From Sanderia malayensis (taxonomy: Eukaryota; Cnidaria; Scyphozoa; Semaeostomeae; Pelagiidae), in contig RQOL01000915.1 of NCBI GenBank assembly GCA_013076295.1, positions 806,001 to 870,000 of the forward strand: a DNA stretch of 64,000 bases, read 5' to 3'. Below the pieces are notes generated by a model that saw nothing but the letters and a program-made list of their open reading frames with translations, searched no databases and was not told the DNA's origin. A program made the position numbers and the translations under genes. This document shows, in pieces, positions 1 to 10,667 of the stretch (the stretch's first letter is position 1; each line of letters begins with the position of its first letter).

Positions 1-42
1 GCAAATGGTATCACAAGGTCAGTAGAGCTTTCGTCTGCTGCC

Positions 43-279
43 ATGCTAGCAGGTCAACAACAGCAGCCAATGAATCAAAATTTATTCTACCAAAGCCCAG
101 GTACCAGTTTCCAGACAGCACCTTTTCAAGGTCTCCAGCAGGAGCAATTGTTGCAACAAAGGGCACAAATTATGCACAGAAGACACCAAAACCAGTCAAC
201 ACCAGAAGAGGTAGATAAGGAAGAACTGTACATGTTCCAGGGTAGATTTTTTATGTTTACATGCGAACTTCAAGAATGA
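43..279 (+). CDS. Short Gln-rich ORF, possible exon of a Harbinger partner gene
   Basis: This 78-residue frame is Gln- and Asn-rich and has no domain I recognise. It lies directly downstream of the 3' end of a Harbinger-type transposase on the opposite strand. Harbinger elements usually carry a second Myb/SANT-type gene, so this could be the tail of that partner, but no Myb helix is visible here. It could equally be chance coding or an exon of a host gene entering from the left edge. Confidence 0.2.
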   Translation: MLAGQQQQPMNQNLFYQSPGTSFQTAPFQGLQQEQLLQQRAQIMHRRHQNQSTPEEVDKEELYMFQGRFFMFTCELQE

Positions 280-395
280 TTAACGCAAAAATTTTAAGAA
301 CAAAGATCTTCTGTTGAATTGTGAAAACAAAAATAAAATACAATCTGATTTTTAACAGTAACAACAATAAAGTTTTTGACAGTCTATTCTCGTAT

Positions 396-1711
396 CTAAG
401 CCACCAAGTTGTCTGGCAGATTAAGTTTCACAACGTTTGTGAGTAAGCTCCGCACAACTTCTCCTTCACCACAGTCAGCTGAATATGCAGGGTCTTGTGT
501 AGTCTCTCGGCCATCAGAATTTGAAATTGCAATCCTGATTTGGTCCCAAACTTGATTTTCGTCAACATATGCCTGATTTCTTTCACAAAAATTATGCAAG
601 ACAAAGCATGCATTAATTATTTTGGGCACTGCTTCGATTTTTATGTCCATTTTCGTAGTAAGAATTTGCCATCGGGCTTTTAAGCGCCCAAAGGCACATT
701 CAACAGGGTTTCTTGCTGATCTTAAAAGGGAGTTAAAAACACACTGCTCGTTATTCATGCAAGAATCATACTCTTTTAAACAAAAGGGTATCAAAGGGTA
801 GGCAGGATCACCTATTACATAATTAGGGATGTTTCTGCAACCAGGAATAAGTGATTGGTAAGTACCTGGTAGTGTCCCCCCTCTCAAACTTCTGTTCAAA
901 GCTGAATTTGCAAACATCTTGGCATCATGGACACTACCTGGTCAAGAGCAATCAATGTCCATAAACTGTCCCCTGTAGTCACATACTGCCTGGACATTAA
1001 TTGAATAAAACCACTTATAATTAAAGTAATCTTGGGAGTTCTCAACAGGACATTTAATAGGAATGTGAGTGCCATCAATGCACCCAAAAGCTTGTACCAT
1101 TCCGTACTTGGTTTCAAACTCAGAAACCTTGGTTCTCATTTCTTCCACGTTTTTTGGCAAGGATATATATTTTGGTCCCAAATAACGGTTAATGGCTTCA
1201 CAAACATCCAATACCACAAGTGAAACTGTGCATACAGTAAGTCCAAATGCATTGGCTGTCATAATCATGTATGCAGTATCTTTTAAGTAATGCAATGTGA
1301 TTGCAACTTTCTTGGAAGCAGCCAGTGCACGATAATTGGGTGACGAAATTTGTGGTGAAATATAAGGACTTAATTGTTCCACAAGATCATAAGAGTTGTC
1401 TTTGGAAACCCTGAAGTTTTTTTCCAGAACTCCTCTGGTGCCTCTCCACTGAAAACCTTCTGCCACCACAAATCAGTACGCCCAGCTTTAAACCATGCAA
1501 TTCTTTTTTTTCTTTGTAGTCTTTTCAGTTTTTTCATCTGCAATTTATGCAAGTGGGCATTTCTTTTCTTAACTACAATGTATGTTAAAACTTTTTCAAA
1601 TGAATTCTGTAAAGGCATCCATGCAGAAATAGCTCCATAGAGCTGTAAAACGGCGGAAAGCAGCGCATTAACTTGTGTATGCCAGTGAGAAGTCAACAAC
1701 TTTTTCTTCAT
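396..1711 (-). pseudogene. HARBI1-like PIF/Harbinger transposase, broken
   Basis: This is a DDE_Tnp_4-type nuclease of the PIF/Harbinger superfamily, the family of vertebrate HARBI1. The N-terminal part (1711 to about 1430) carries the 'AGRTDLWW' type motif. The catalytic part runs from 1469 to 396. The three acidic residues are visible in 'GCIDGTHI', 'VIGDPAYPL' and 'ECAFGRLKARW'. Two lesions are seen. One is a change of frame near 1430-1400. The other is an in-frame TGA at about 928-930, where the surrounding frame stays open on both sides, so a single substitution (probably of a Trp codon) splits the ORF. The catalytic residues survive, which suggests recent inactivation. I did not find the terminal repeats. 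Confidence 0.85.
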
Positions 1712-1940
1712 TATTATAAAAAGTGCCCTAATTACAACCTACTTCCTTTGTCAACTCACTTTCTTCCGAATCCAAGGGAAGGGCGGATTGAAAAGTTGGC
1801 GCGCAATATCTATATCAATAATGAAACCTCGTTTCCACGAAGCAAGGGTGTGCTGTGAGGTGAGATGAGATAGAAGCCACACGCTGGAAGGTGGGATGAA
1901 AGTAGCATATAAACACTCGCTAATTTCATCCCACCTCTCA

Positions 1941-2383
1941 GCTCGATCTTCAGGGCAACAGTAGAAAGTATTCTACTGTACGGAGCAGAAAGTTGGACTC
2001 TGACCAAAGCGCTGGAAAATAGGTTAAATGGAACCTACACCAAATTTCTCCGTGCCACGCTAAACATAAACGCAATAGAACACGTAAGAAATGAAGAACT
2101 ATATAATAACATCCCAAGATTAACAGAAACCATCAAAATAAGAAGACTGCGTTTTGCTGGCCATTGCTGGAGGAATGAAGAGCTCATACAAGACGTCCTG
2201 TTTTGGGAACCTCCACATGGAAGGAGACCTAGAGGAAGACCTCCACTCAATTACATCAACAACCTGATCAAAGAGACAGGGCTTACTATCCAAGAGATGC
2301 AAACGAAGATGAGCGACCGAATGGAATGGAAAAAATTAGTCATGCTTAGTCGGGATAATCCCGACTAAGTAGTAGTAGTAGTG
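1941..2383 (+). mobile_element. 3' end of a CR1/L2/Rex-like non-LTR retrotransposon
   Basis: A frame without an early ATG runs from about 1942 to a TAA at about 2368. It encodes the typical C-terminal region that follows the reverse transcriptase palm in many invertebrate LINEs: 'LLYGAESWTLT', then 'RRLRFAGHCWR', then 'HGRRPRGRPPLNYI', then a 'DRMEWKKLV' end. The coding part stops just before a short (TAG)n run at 2367-2383, which fits the simple-repeat 3' tail of CR1/L2-type elements. The 5' part is missing, as expected for a 5'-truncated insertion. The inner LINE at 56.2-57.4 kb belongs to the same broad type. Confidence 0.75.
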
Positions 2384-2882
2384 CACTAGAAAGTAAAATT
2401 AAGGGGATAAACAGAGAAATTAAGGTCTCAGTATAAAACAAAGTTTAAAGAATGATTGAAATAGGTAATGTAAGCACAGACGAATTAATGGTGCATGTTG
2501 GTTGTTACCGTGACCATGTTAAAGAATATACTGTAAATAAATTCTTTTTTTTTTAAATTGGTATAAAGAAGAGATGCGTTATGTACGACTCCATAGGCTA
2601 ACATTTGGTCAACTCCCTTGCATGTCGTTCTTACCCCACTTCTGCAGACAAAATGGCAGCCTCCAGTGTGACCTTATGACTATCAAAAGCATGGCAGGGA
2701 GATGAAGCAACAGATATGGCAGCATACAGTGCTTGCAGATTATGTCGTAATTTATCCTGGGAAATAAAATTATTCATCGAATCTTTCATTTTATCAATAT
2801 GTGAAATAATTTAATAGCATTATGGTTATCTCAAAAACACATGCACACATTATTTTTCATTGGGGGCCAATTAAAAGGAACC
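2384..2882. other. Spacer with no recognisable gene
   Basis: AT-rich sequence between the LINE tail and the TTAA foldback element. I see no open frame with family resemblance, no RNA gene and no clear repeat. Confidence 0.5.
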
Positions 2883-2886
2883 TTAA

Positions 2887-4460
2887 AGTGCCACCATAGC
2901 TTTTTTTTTATTTGCTAAAACTATAGATTCGAATTCGCTGATTCTGAATCTGCTTTTACTTTTTTGATCTCATGAGTAATTTTTGAGCTACAAGGTGTTT
3001 TCCCTCACACTCTCTTGACACACTTCGAGGACTGGGATCTACCTACTATGACATCATAGTAGGGACCCCGTTTTTTTCCCCATACTGAAGAAACAAGTTT
3101 GCCACTGATTTTCTCTAAGAAAACGAATATTTTTGTTCGTTTTTTGTACTCAAATAGTTAGATATTGGGCGTCAGTTACCCAGAATGGAATTTTTAAACA
3201 TTTTTGATCGGTCAGTTGCATTAAAATTGAAATGCAAAATTTCCATGTAGTGGCTGTCCAATCTGTGGACACGGCCCGGGAACATGCCGCGGCCTGATAG
3301 TAAAGTATTCGGGCTGACCTTAGAGTAAAAGTGAGTTTGCTTGTATGGAATTTACTTTAATTGAAAAGACGATAGTAAAAACTAAAGCAAAGTATCATAT
3401 ACCGCTATAATTTCTTGGAAGACCGATACCGATAAATCAGAAGTTGTTCCCATGAAACGAGGAGTATGCGATTGTGAGTGCTGGCCAACTACAGGCATAC
3501 ATACAGGGCCTAAATTATTGCGTGGAATTTCAATTTGCGTTTTAAATACAACCCAGCTTATTGCCCAGTGTCGTTAAATCGCTTCGAAAGGTCTCTTTTT
3601 GCGTGGAATTTTCTTTGAAACTTTTAATTGAAAAATTGTTGGGCTACGCCAAAGAATATGTAGGATCAAATCGATCAACAACAGGCCTTTGCGGAGTTTA
3701 TTTCATCGCCAAAGTCACTACTACAGCCAGCACACACAGTCGCATCCTCTCCTAATGATGTTTGTATTTCTCAGGATTACATAAGAATCACTATGCCTTA
3801 TAACCACTGTCCAATAAATAAATTTTAGCAAATATGACTTTCATTTATTGAGTACTTGTGTTCTCTTAAAAGCACAACACAAGCTTCGCAAACACATTGA
3901 TTGCTTTGATTTGCTGTTGCCCTCCTTCCGCAGCAAAACATTCACACACACACACCACACACAACACCACAATACACATATCACCCACCACACCACACTA
4001 CAAGCTCAGCTTGTCTTGCTCATGCATCCACAGGCCGCGGCATGTGCCTGCGCCGTGCCCACAGATTAGACAGCCACTACATGGAAATTTTGTATTTAAA
4101 TTTCAAAGCAACTGACCGATCAAAATTGTTTAAAAATCCCATTCTGGGTAACCGACGCCCAATACCTAACTATTTGAGTAAAAAGGACGAACAAAAGTAT
4201 TCGTTTTCTGGAAGAAAATCAGTGTCAAACTTGTTGCTTCAGTACGGGAAAAAAAACGGGGTCCCTACTATGATGTCATAGTAGGTAGATCCCAGTCCTC
4301 GAAGTGTGTCAAGAAAAATGGTGAAAGTGACGAAATATCGACACTTTCACACGTTATAACTCGTGAACTACGAGTCAGATTTCAAAAATATTTTCAGATT
4401 TGAAATCAGCGTTGCAAGTTTTCCTGATATAAAGAATAAAAAAAAAGCTATAGTGGCACT
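2887..4460. mobile_element. Non-autonomous foldback DNA transposon with TTAA target duplication
   Basis: The element begins AGTGCCAC and ends GTGGCACT, and is flanked by TTAA at 2883-2886 and 4461-4464. The inverted arms are very long: about 2887-3303 pairs with about 4025-4460, including the block with 'GGGATCTACCTACTATGA' and the block with 'GGTCAGTTGC', with mismatches and short indels. The interior (about 3300-4025) has no transposase. TTAA targets are used by piggyBac and Kolobok elements. The AG start fits Kolobok better than piggyBac, whose ends usually begin CC. A second TTAA foldback with a different terminus (AGGGCTAC) lies at 29937-31670. Confidence 0.8.
3943..4006. repeat. CA/CCA-rich microsatellite
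   Basis: A degenerate run of CA, CAC and CACA units inside the interior of the TTAA foldback element. Confidence 0.75.
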
Positions 4461-4753
4461 TTAAGGCAATCATGCATGAAGAGCACCTTCATTTTGATAT
4501 TGTTATGACTGCCAATAGCTGGGATTGAACATTAAAAAGCCAGTCCCATTCATTTACAGTAAAATCTCACATGACTGGCTTTGCTTACATCTCAATATCT
4601 TCGTATGCCCCCAAGTACAGTCCATTTTTGTTATACAGATATGACATATTTCAAATACAGGGTATATAGGAAACTTTGAGGAAATATGGGATATCTGCAG
4701 GAAAATGGAAGGGTAACATCAATTATTTATATCATTCCACAGACATATCTACT

Positions 4754-4936
4754 TTAAAATGGGTTTCGAAATCGTTCTTGAGAAGAGAGTAAATCGAAAA
4801 GCAAAATTATACATACAGCTGAAACACCACTTGTTGCCTTTTTACAATATTGGGCAAGCATTGTCAGCTCTTCTTTGCTCATGCTGTCAAAGTCAGCCAC
4901 ACTGATGTCATTATCTTTGATGTACTTTGAAAGCAT
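4754..4936 (-). other. Isolated 60-residue frame in an otherwise empty spacer
   Basis: The stretch 4465-5228 is AT-rich. Its only notable frame is this one, with a soluble, charged first half and a hydrophobic second half. The change of character near residue 35 could mark an exon end followed by intron translation. I do not recognise the family. Confidence 0.2.
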
Positions 4937-5228
4937 TACATGATCTCCTTTTTGAAAAGAGCGTTTATTTATACAACCATTTTTTTATGCAAAATCCTAT
5001 TTTAGAAACTATATAGTTGTATTTGCAAGAATTTTTTGCAAGACCTTAACAAGAACTTCAGTTTTGTTACCAACTTCATATCTTATTTTTGGACCTTTTG
5101 TTAATTGCAAATTTTAATCATACATTTTCAAAAGCCGGTCTTTCACATACATACAAAAGTTGATTTTGGGGTATAATGAATTTTCCATGAGATCTGTGTT
5201 TTCCTTTGTATCAAGCCAATCACGTAAG

Positions 5229-5455
5229 GGCCTGATTATATGAGAGTTTTCAGCCCGTTTGTAACATTACCCGGGCTGAAATTTCAGCTCGGTGTTGCGG
5301 TGAAAGTGCTGCAAAAACACAGTTGCGATTACATGATAAAAGTTCCAGCCGGGTTTGCCGAGCTGAAATCTCAGCCCGCTTTTATCAAACGGGCTGGGAT
5401 TTTCATCTCGGTCAAACCGGCTGAAAAATTAAATGTAATCGCAAATCGAAATAGT
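5229..5455. repeat. Short GC-richer palindromic repeat, MITE-like
   Basis: About 225 bp in which the words 'GGGCTGAAATTTCAGC' and 'GAGCTGAAATCTCAGCCC' and their complements recur in both orientations. The outer parts are also roughly inverted copies ('TTTTCAGCCCG' near the left, 'CCGGCTGAAAAA' near the right). Base composition contrasts sharply with the AT-rich flanks. It lies immediately left of the virus gene block and may mark an insertion at or near its left end. Confidence 0.55.
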
Positions 5456-5496
5456 TAGTTTATATATTACAAGTGAAGTATAATGAAGTATAACGA

Positions 5497-5971
5497 TTGA
5501 TTCAAACAATAAATCAACAAATTAAATTATGCAATAAGAATGATGAGGTTATATTTACACATAATTATAACGGGAAATTGAAAGTTGCCGTGGAAAAAAT
5601 ATATTTTTCGAGAGATTGTTTTAATAAAGTATTAGATATTTCAAGCAAAGATTTACTTTCACGAAATGTAATATATTTTCCGTGGGAGTGGTCTAATTGT
5701 CTGATTAATGGGAAACAAGAAGTAAATTTAATGTCAATGTTAACGAATATTCATTTTAATTATCGTGATTATGTTCATACATTCGGTGATGAGAGAAGTG
5801 TATATGTATATCAACCAACTCATTTAGAGTTTAAAAATGTAACTTTGTCAATGAAATTAAATGTACAATCTATTTAAGAGATATTGCTAATAATATTATA
5901 TTTGCACCTAAATGTTTTGCAATAGAGCTTATATTTTCAGACGACCCCAGTACATTTATAGATTCGGTTAT
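5497..5971 (+). pseudogene. Capsid-type protein related to the neighbouring minor capsid candidate, frameshifted
   Basis: A 126-residue frame, opening at TTG or AUU codons with no ATG, runs to a TAA at 5875-5877. A second frame continues the coding character to about 5971. The phrase 'GKLKVAVEKIYF' resembles the 'GWQVALKKLYS' of the next gene, so the two may be paralogues or duplicated halves. The gene lies 20 bp upstream of that neighbour on the same strand, in the capsid cluster of the viral element. The function is inferred from context; the sequence itself shows only a beta-rich, Asn-rich protein. The missing ATG suggests loss of the 5' end or a frameshift there. Confidence 0.45.
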
Positions 5972-5990
5972 TTGATTGGAAGTAAACACA

Positions 5991-7249
5991 ATGTCTCTTG
6001 CAAGTGAAAATAGATTTATTTTGCAAGGATATTATAATAGTGAAAATCAAAATTCAAATCTTACATTTAATGAGCATGTGCAAAGTGGTAATAATGAGTT
6101 AGACATTGATGTCTTTGACGGATGGCAGGTCGCATTAAAAAAATTATATTCGATTTTAAAGATGAGCAAGAATTGAAAAGTCTCCGTGTCCCAACTGGAG
6201 ATAATTATAATTTAGAAAATTGGATGGTGGAAATACATCTTGGAGCATTGAAGTGTTATAACAATGATCCGTTGTCAAATGTAACGCGAGAAGAGGTGAT
6301 GTATGAAACGAGAGCAGCAAATGATGCAAGTTATGTGCCAAATTACTACAATGCGGTTACTAATATAGATGTTGCAAAGTATCCCAAATACAAAATGAAT
6401 TTTGCGCAACCGATGGCACCTATAATGCGAATTGATATAGCAAAAAATTTACAAATGAGATTCGGAGAAGGAAAAACAATTACCATACAGAATCTCCTGA
6501 ATGAAATTCGAGATTATAATGAATATAAAACATGCAAAGAACAATCGACAGGAATGAAATATTCATTTACAGATGCTATAAAATTTGCATTTAAACAGTT
6601 TCCAGACGTTCAATCGAAAAAATTGTTATCAACATATTTTCCGGATGATTTGTGGAAACAGAATTTCGCAGTAAACTGGTCAATTAAGATGGATTACAAA
6701 GAAAGAACGGAACGTGTTCAAATCAGCAATATTCCTCCGTATTGTATTCATATTGCGATCGGATCACAACTGCTTCCTTTTGTCGGATTTGATGTTTTAG
6801 ATGTGTCATTGGATGAAAAGAAAGCAATAATTTGGAAACGATATGAACAAGCATGTTTTAATGAAAATTCCAAAGAAATAAATAAAGTGGATCAATTAAG
6901 TTGGTTACCAGAAGGTTGTTCCATGAAAACAGGAGATCCCTACTCAAAGCTACTGACGTGCCATGCAAAAAACGATAGTGTAGTACATGCTAATCATTAT
7001 TTTATATATAGTAATAATGTGCACGGTCAGTTTGTAGGAGATGATTTAGTTCCATTATTAGATATAATTCCTGGTATTCGTTTAACGACAAACATTAGAA
7101 ATGACTATGTATCATATGAACCAGAAACATTACAATTTTGTGAGTTAAAAGATCAGCAAATTAGTCGTTTTCATTTTACAATATTAGATTCAAAAGGTGA
7201 AAAAATTGTCGTAAAAGCATATGTAGACTTATTATTTCGTTTAATATAA
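5991..7249 (+). pseudogene. Polinton-type minor capsid (penton-like) protein candidate, one frameshift
   Basis: The gene starts at ATG 5991, runs to about 6165, then continues one frame over to a TAA at 7247-7249, for roughly 415 residues. The start includes 'DGWQVALKK'. The last 40 residues contain 'QFCELKDQQISRFHFTI' and 'VDLLFRLI'. That ending (a strand pair around 'tilDskGekI' followed by a short hydrophobic strand) is what I associate with penton or minor capsid proteins of Polinton/adintovirus-like elements. The gene lies upstream of the major capsid candidate in the same orientation, as in those elements. The sequence is AT-rich, like the rest of the viral block. The single-base shift near 6165 may be decay or an assembly error. 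Confidence 0.55.
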
Positions 7250-7329
7250 CTTATAAAAAGAAAAAAAACATTAATAAATGAATATAAATTGTATTGAATC
7301 TTGTAAGAAAGAATATTGTATGAAAAAAA

Positions 7330-8009
7330 ATGTATTCTGGAGGAATTGTATCACCGGGTATTTATTCTCGTCCAAAAATCCCTGGTTTAACAGGTCTGCT
7401 TCCATCAAACGAGTCAGGTTTGGATTGGTATAATGGCGGAGTTCTCAATAAATTGCAAGGAAGGGGAGTTTTATCGAGTGTAGCAAAAACACTTCGGAAA
7501 AAAGCAAAAGGTATAATAAGTGGAGCAGGTAAGGCTTTATTAACGAAAGCAAAACAAAAAACTATTCAACATGCTAGAAAAGGTTTAACTAATTTAGTAA
7601 AGCAAGCAAAAAAGAAGGCAATAGATGAGTTGGAGACTGTTGGAAAAAAAAGAAAACGCTCGCATTCAAAGTCATCTCGCCCACCAAAGAAGCCATACAT
7701 AACAACGCGTGAATTAAATAAAATAATTCAACAACCAGCACCAGAAGAAAGAAAACACAAATTTCTCTTCCAAAAGCCATAACGCATGTAAAACACGCGT
7801 TAAAACCAAAAAATGTAAAAATATCACCTAGAACGCAGAATATTGCAAAAGTTCATTCAAAAGTGAATAAATTATTAAAACTACCAAAGAAAAAATTAAA
7901 GAAATCACACAAAAAGAAAATAAGTAAAATTCTGAAACGCTATCAGGGAATGTACAATACAGCACATAAGTTTTTAAATCGCAATAATCTATTGAATTAT
8001 AAATTTTAA
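7330..8009 (+). pseudogene. Very basic virion core or DNA-condensing protein candidate, one frameshift
   Basis: An ATG at 7330 opens a 150-residue frame that ends at 7782. A +1-type change near 7755 leads into another lysine-rich frame that stays open to a TAA at 8007-8009. The N-terminus is Gly/Pro-rich ('MYSGGIVSPGIYSRPKIPG'), followed by an Ala/Lys amphipathic segment ('AKTLRKKAKGIISGAGKALL') and a 'KKRKRSHSKSSRPPKK' nuclear-localisation-like cluster. Net charge is strongly positive. Placement between minor and major capsid genes and this composition suggest a core or pVI/pX-type protein, by analogy with adenoviruses. A TATA-like box (TATAAAAAG) lies at about 7251-7259. Confidence 0.5.
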
Positions 8010-8039
8010 ATAGTTTTTTTGAAATTTAGATGAGAAAGA

Positions 8040-8052
8040 TTCTATATAAATT
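8040..8052 (+). promoter_or_regulatory. TATA-like box of the major capsid gene
   Basis: The word CTATATAAAT lies about 40 bp upstream of the ATG at 8087. Unlike five of the - strand genes, this promoter shows no TGACAG motif upstream. Confidence 0.4.
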
Positions 8053-8086
8053 TTAAGAGTTAAATAAACTGAAACTATACGGCAGA

Positions 8087-9398
8087 ATGGCGTCGAACAA
8101 TGAAGCAGAAGGAGTGAGTGAAGTTATTAGAGGGGCGGAAGAGGATGGCGTGGATGAAAAGTTGGCGTTTGATACGAAAGAATATATCGATACCGATATT
8201 CAATCACAAAATTATCACCGAATAACACCGATGAACGATCAACCAGGCAGAAGTCATTCAGATATTATATTTTCGGTCACTCGTCAAACAGGAATGTTTT
8301 ATGATTTTAGTAAAAGTTATGTAAAAATGAGTGTGAGATTGGTTAATGCTGCAACAGGCGCACCTATCGCGGCGGCAAAAAGGGATAGGTTTATTCCACT
8401 AAATAATACTCCTCATTCAATGTTTAAAAATATTATTTTACAAATTAATCAAGCCGTTATTGAATCACAAAATGGGCATTACCCTCAACAAGCCTACGCA
8501 GCTAATTTATTTGAACAACCGATAACGGCCGTAAAAAGTCGCTTGGAAGCTGAAGATGGGTATTATTTAGATAATAATATTACTCTATTGGAAAACGGAC
8601 AGTTAAGTCCAACATGGGATGCCAACGTATTAGATGAATATGAGATAACATATTGGGATGAACAAAAAACAAAAACAAAAATTCGAATTTGCAAGGAGTA
8701 AAACGAAATAGATTATTTAATACAAGTCAAGTCCAACAGTTTGAATTTACTCCAAAATTGAATTTGTTTAAATCAACACATTACACAAATGCAGATTTCC
8801 CATTAAAGTTAATCTTTCAACGAGTTGATCAAAAACATGCAGTCCTATGTCCAGAAGCTGAAAAAGACTCGTTTGATTGGGATATTCAACATATGGAGTT
8901 ATTTTTGAAAACAATAACTCTCACAGGTCCACGGTATACGGAATATATAAGTCGATTAGAAGTGTCTCCTACGGTAAATTTGCGGGATAGAGAGACTTTT
9001 GATCAACTCGTGGTCCTTGCAAGATGACATGGCGAGATTTACTGTTGAATTACTTCGTGGGACAGTGCCAGATGTGTTGATATTGGGCTTTGTTGATTAT
9101 GAAATCTGGGCGGGCAATACCCAAAAAAATCCATTTAATTTTCAGCATCTCCCTCAACAAAATGATAGTGATTTTGAATTGACAATTCGCACCAATTACA
9201 ATTCTGAATTGTATATTGAGAAGTATACAAGTGCCACCGAATCATTGAGTGGGATGTATAGGGTATTAGACATTCCTTGCCTGCAATTTGATGCTGATAT
9301 GGGAAGGTTAACCCAAGGATACGCATTTTATGCGTTTAATTTAACAAATACAAGAATAGAAAGCCAAATTAAAGTAGTGGGTGTAAAAGAGTCACAAG
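8087..9398 (+). pseudogene. Major capsid protein candidate (double-jelly-roll type), 5' part, cut by a Gypsy insertion
   Basis: The gene begins at ATG 8087 and reads in three successive frames, with shifts near 8690 and 9015. It reaches the 5' LTR at 9399. The remaining 3' part lies beyond the retrotransposon at 18851-18979. The N-terminal half contains 'FYDFSKSYVKMSVRLVNA' followed by 'NNTPHSMFKNIILQIN' and 'QAYAANLFEQ'. This order (a 'strand you can touch' element, a 'phsmf..' helix start, then a 'nG..v......Ypyraylenll'-like block) is typical of the DJR capsid family of Polinton/adintovirus-like elements, often auto-annotated after C. elegans F54H12.2. The family assignment is from recognition, not a search. 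The C-terminal end resembles the 'v.v..y....eid....v..dy' ending of the same family. Confidence 0.65.
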
Positions 9399-10305
9399 TG
9401 TCATGGGGCCCATCTTATTATCATTATTATTATTATTATTGTAGCGGCTATTTCATTATTATTATTATTATACTTGATTATTGCGAGCGGCAACAATTCA
9501 CGTATGGAATTGCAACGAGTTGCAGTTGAATTTTGAACTACGAAGATTACGAAGAAATATTAAGATTATCAAGAATTACGAAGATTACGAAGAATTATTA
9601 CGATTATAAAGAATTACGAATATTATGAAGAATTATGAAGATTATAAAGAATTATGAAGAATTATGAAGAATTATTACGATTATAAAGAATTATGAAGAA
9701 TTATGAAGAATTATACGATATTACGAAGATTTAGAGAATTTGAAGATTGAAGTTTGAATATTACGTGGACACCAAGATGTCCTTCATTGTTATTGAAGCT
9801 ACGTGGACTATATTATGAAGATTACTTAAAGATTACGTGGACACCGAGATGTCCTTGGAGATGCGCAGTTAATTAACAAACAATAGAACTTTAGGTACTT
9901 AATTATGGCTTCTGTGCAACGTACGTGCACGAGGCCCAGGTTATCTTCGCGCCTAGATGTATAGAGCCAGTGGAGCGCGTTGAAGCCACCAACGTGTTCA
10001 GGGCTTCTGTTCTTCGTGGGTGTTGAAGTACAGGGTATTTTATATGTAACCACGCTTGTGTAACATGTGTTATCTAGTTTTAAATACTCTGTAAAACCTA
10101 TTATCATGGCTCAGTTTCAGCTCGTTGAGCTCAGTGTTGGGAGCTCAACTGATTATATTATATAGGTACATTTTGCTGCAAGAACTTTGATTCTCTGGTC
10201 GAAACCTCAGCGTACAGCACCATTGCTTAGCGAGACATCGCCTACCGAGTTTCTGGTTACCGTCCCCAGCTCTGGGGTGGAATTCAACAGAAACACCTTA
10301 CGACA
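9399..10305 (+). repeat. 5' LTR
   Basis: TG...CA-bounded, 907 bp. It contains an ATT/TTA trinucleotide run near 9415-9475 and a degenerate 'AAGAATTATGAAG' minisatellite at about 9540-9720. It also holds two copies of an 'ACGTGGACACC...GATGTCCTT' block. It is identical in length to the 3' LTR. Confidence 0.95.
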
Positions 10306-10308
10306 AAT

Positions 10309-10326
10309 TGGTGGCCAGTGTGGGTC
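10309..10326 (+). other. Primer binding site
   Basis: TGGTGGCCAGTGTGGGTC starts 4 nt after the 5' LTR. The leading TGG pairs with the universal CCA end of a tRNA, and the complement would end ...CACTGGCCACCA. Which tRNA this is cannot be told without a search. Confidence 0.65.
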
Positions 10327-10667
10327 TACGACGAAGCGAAGAGAGAACGATCTGACACACGAAGATCCTGACGAAACAGCCTTGACGAAGTAACCTTGAC
10401 GAAGCAACCTTGACGAAGTGATCCCGACCATGTGATTCCGACGAAGCGATCCCGAGAGAAAGAATTGTGACAAAAGACCGAAATTTCATCCCAACACAAT
10501 GCAAAGACAATTGATCGTGAGTTTGAGCCGCTCGCTGTAATGTTTATCTCTTCTTTTTATTGGTTGTTTTGTTGAAATCATTTTTTTTGTTTAACTTTTT
10601 AAGTTTCTTTTTTTTTGTATCATTAAAATATTACCTTTGTCGACATCAGTAAACGTAAGTCAGTTGT

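Noticed and set aside
1890..1937. 12-bp inverted repeat near the Harbinger start as its terminal repeat
   Set aside because: The two halves are only about 20 bp apart and no matching end was found left of 396.
9410..9535. C-terminal extension of the capsid ORF with Tyr/Ile runs
   Set aside because: It is read-through into the ATT repeats of the 5' LTR.
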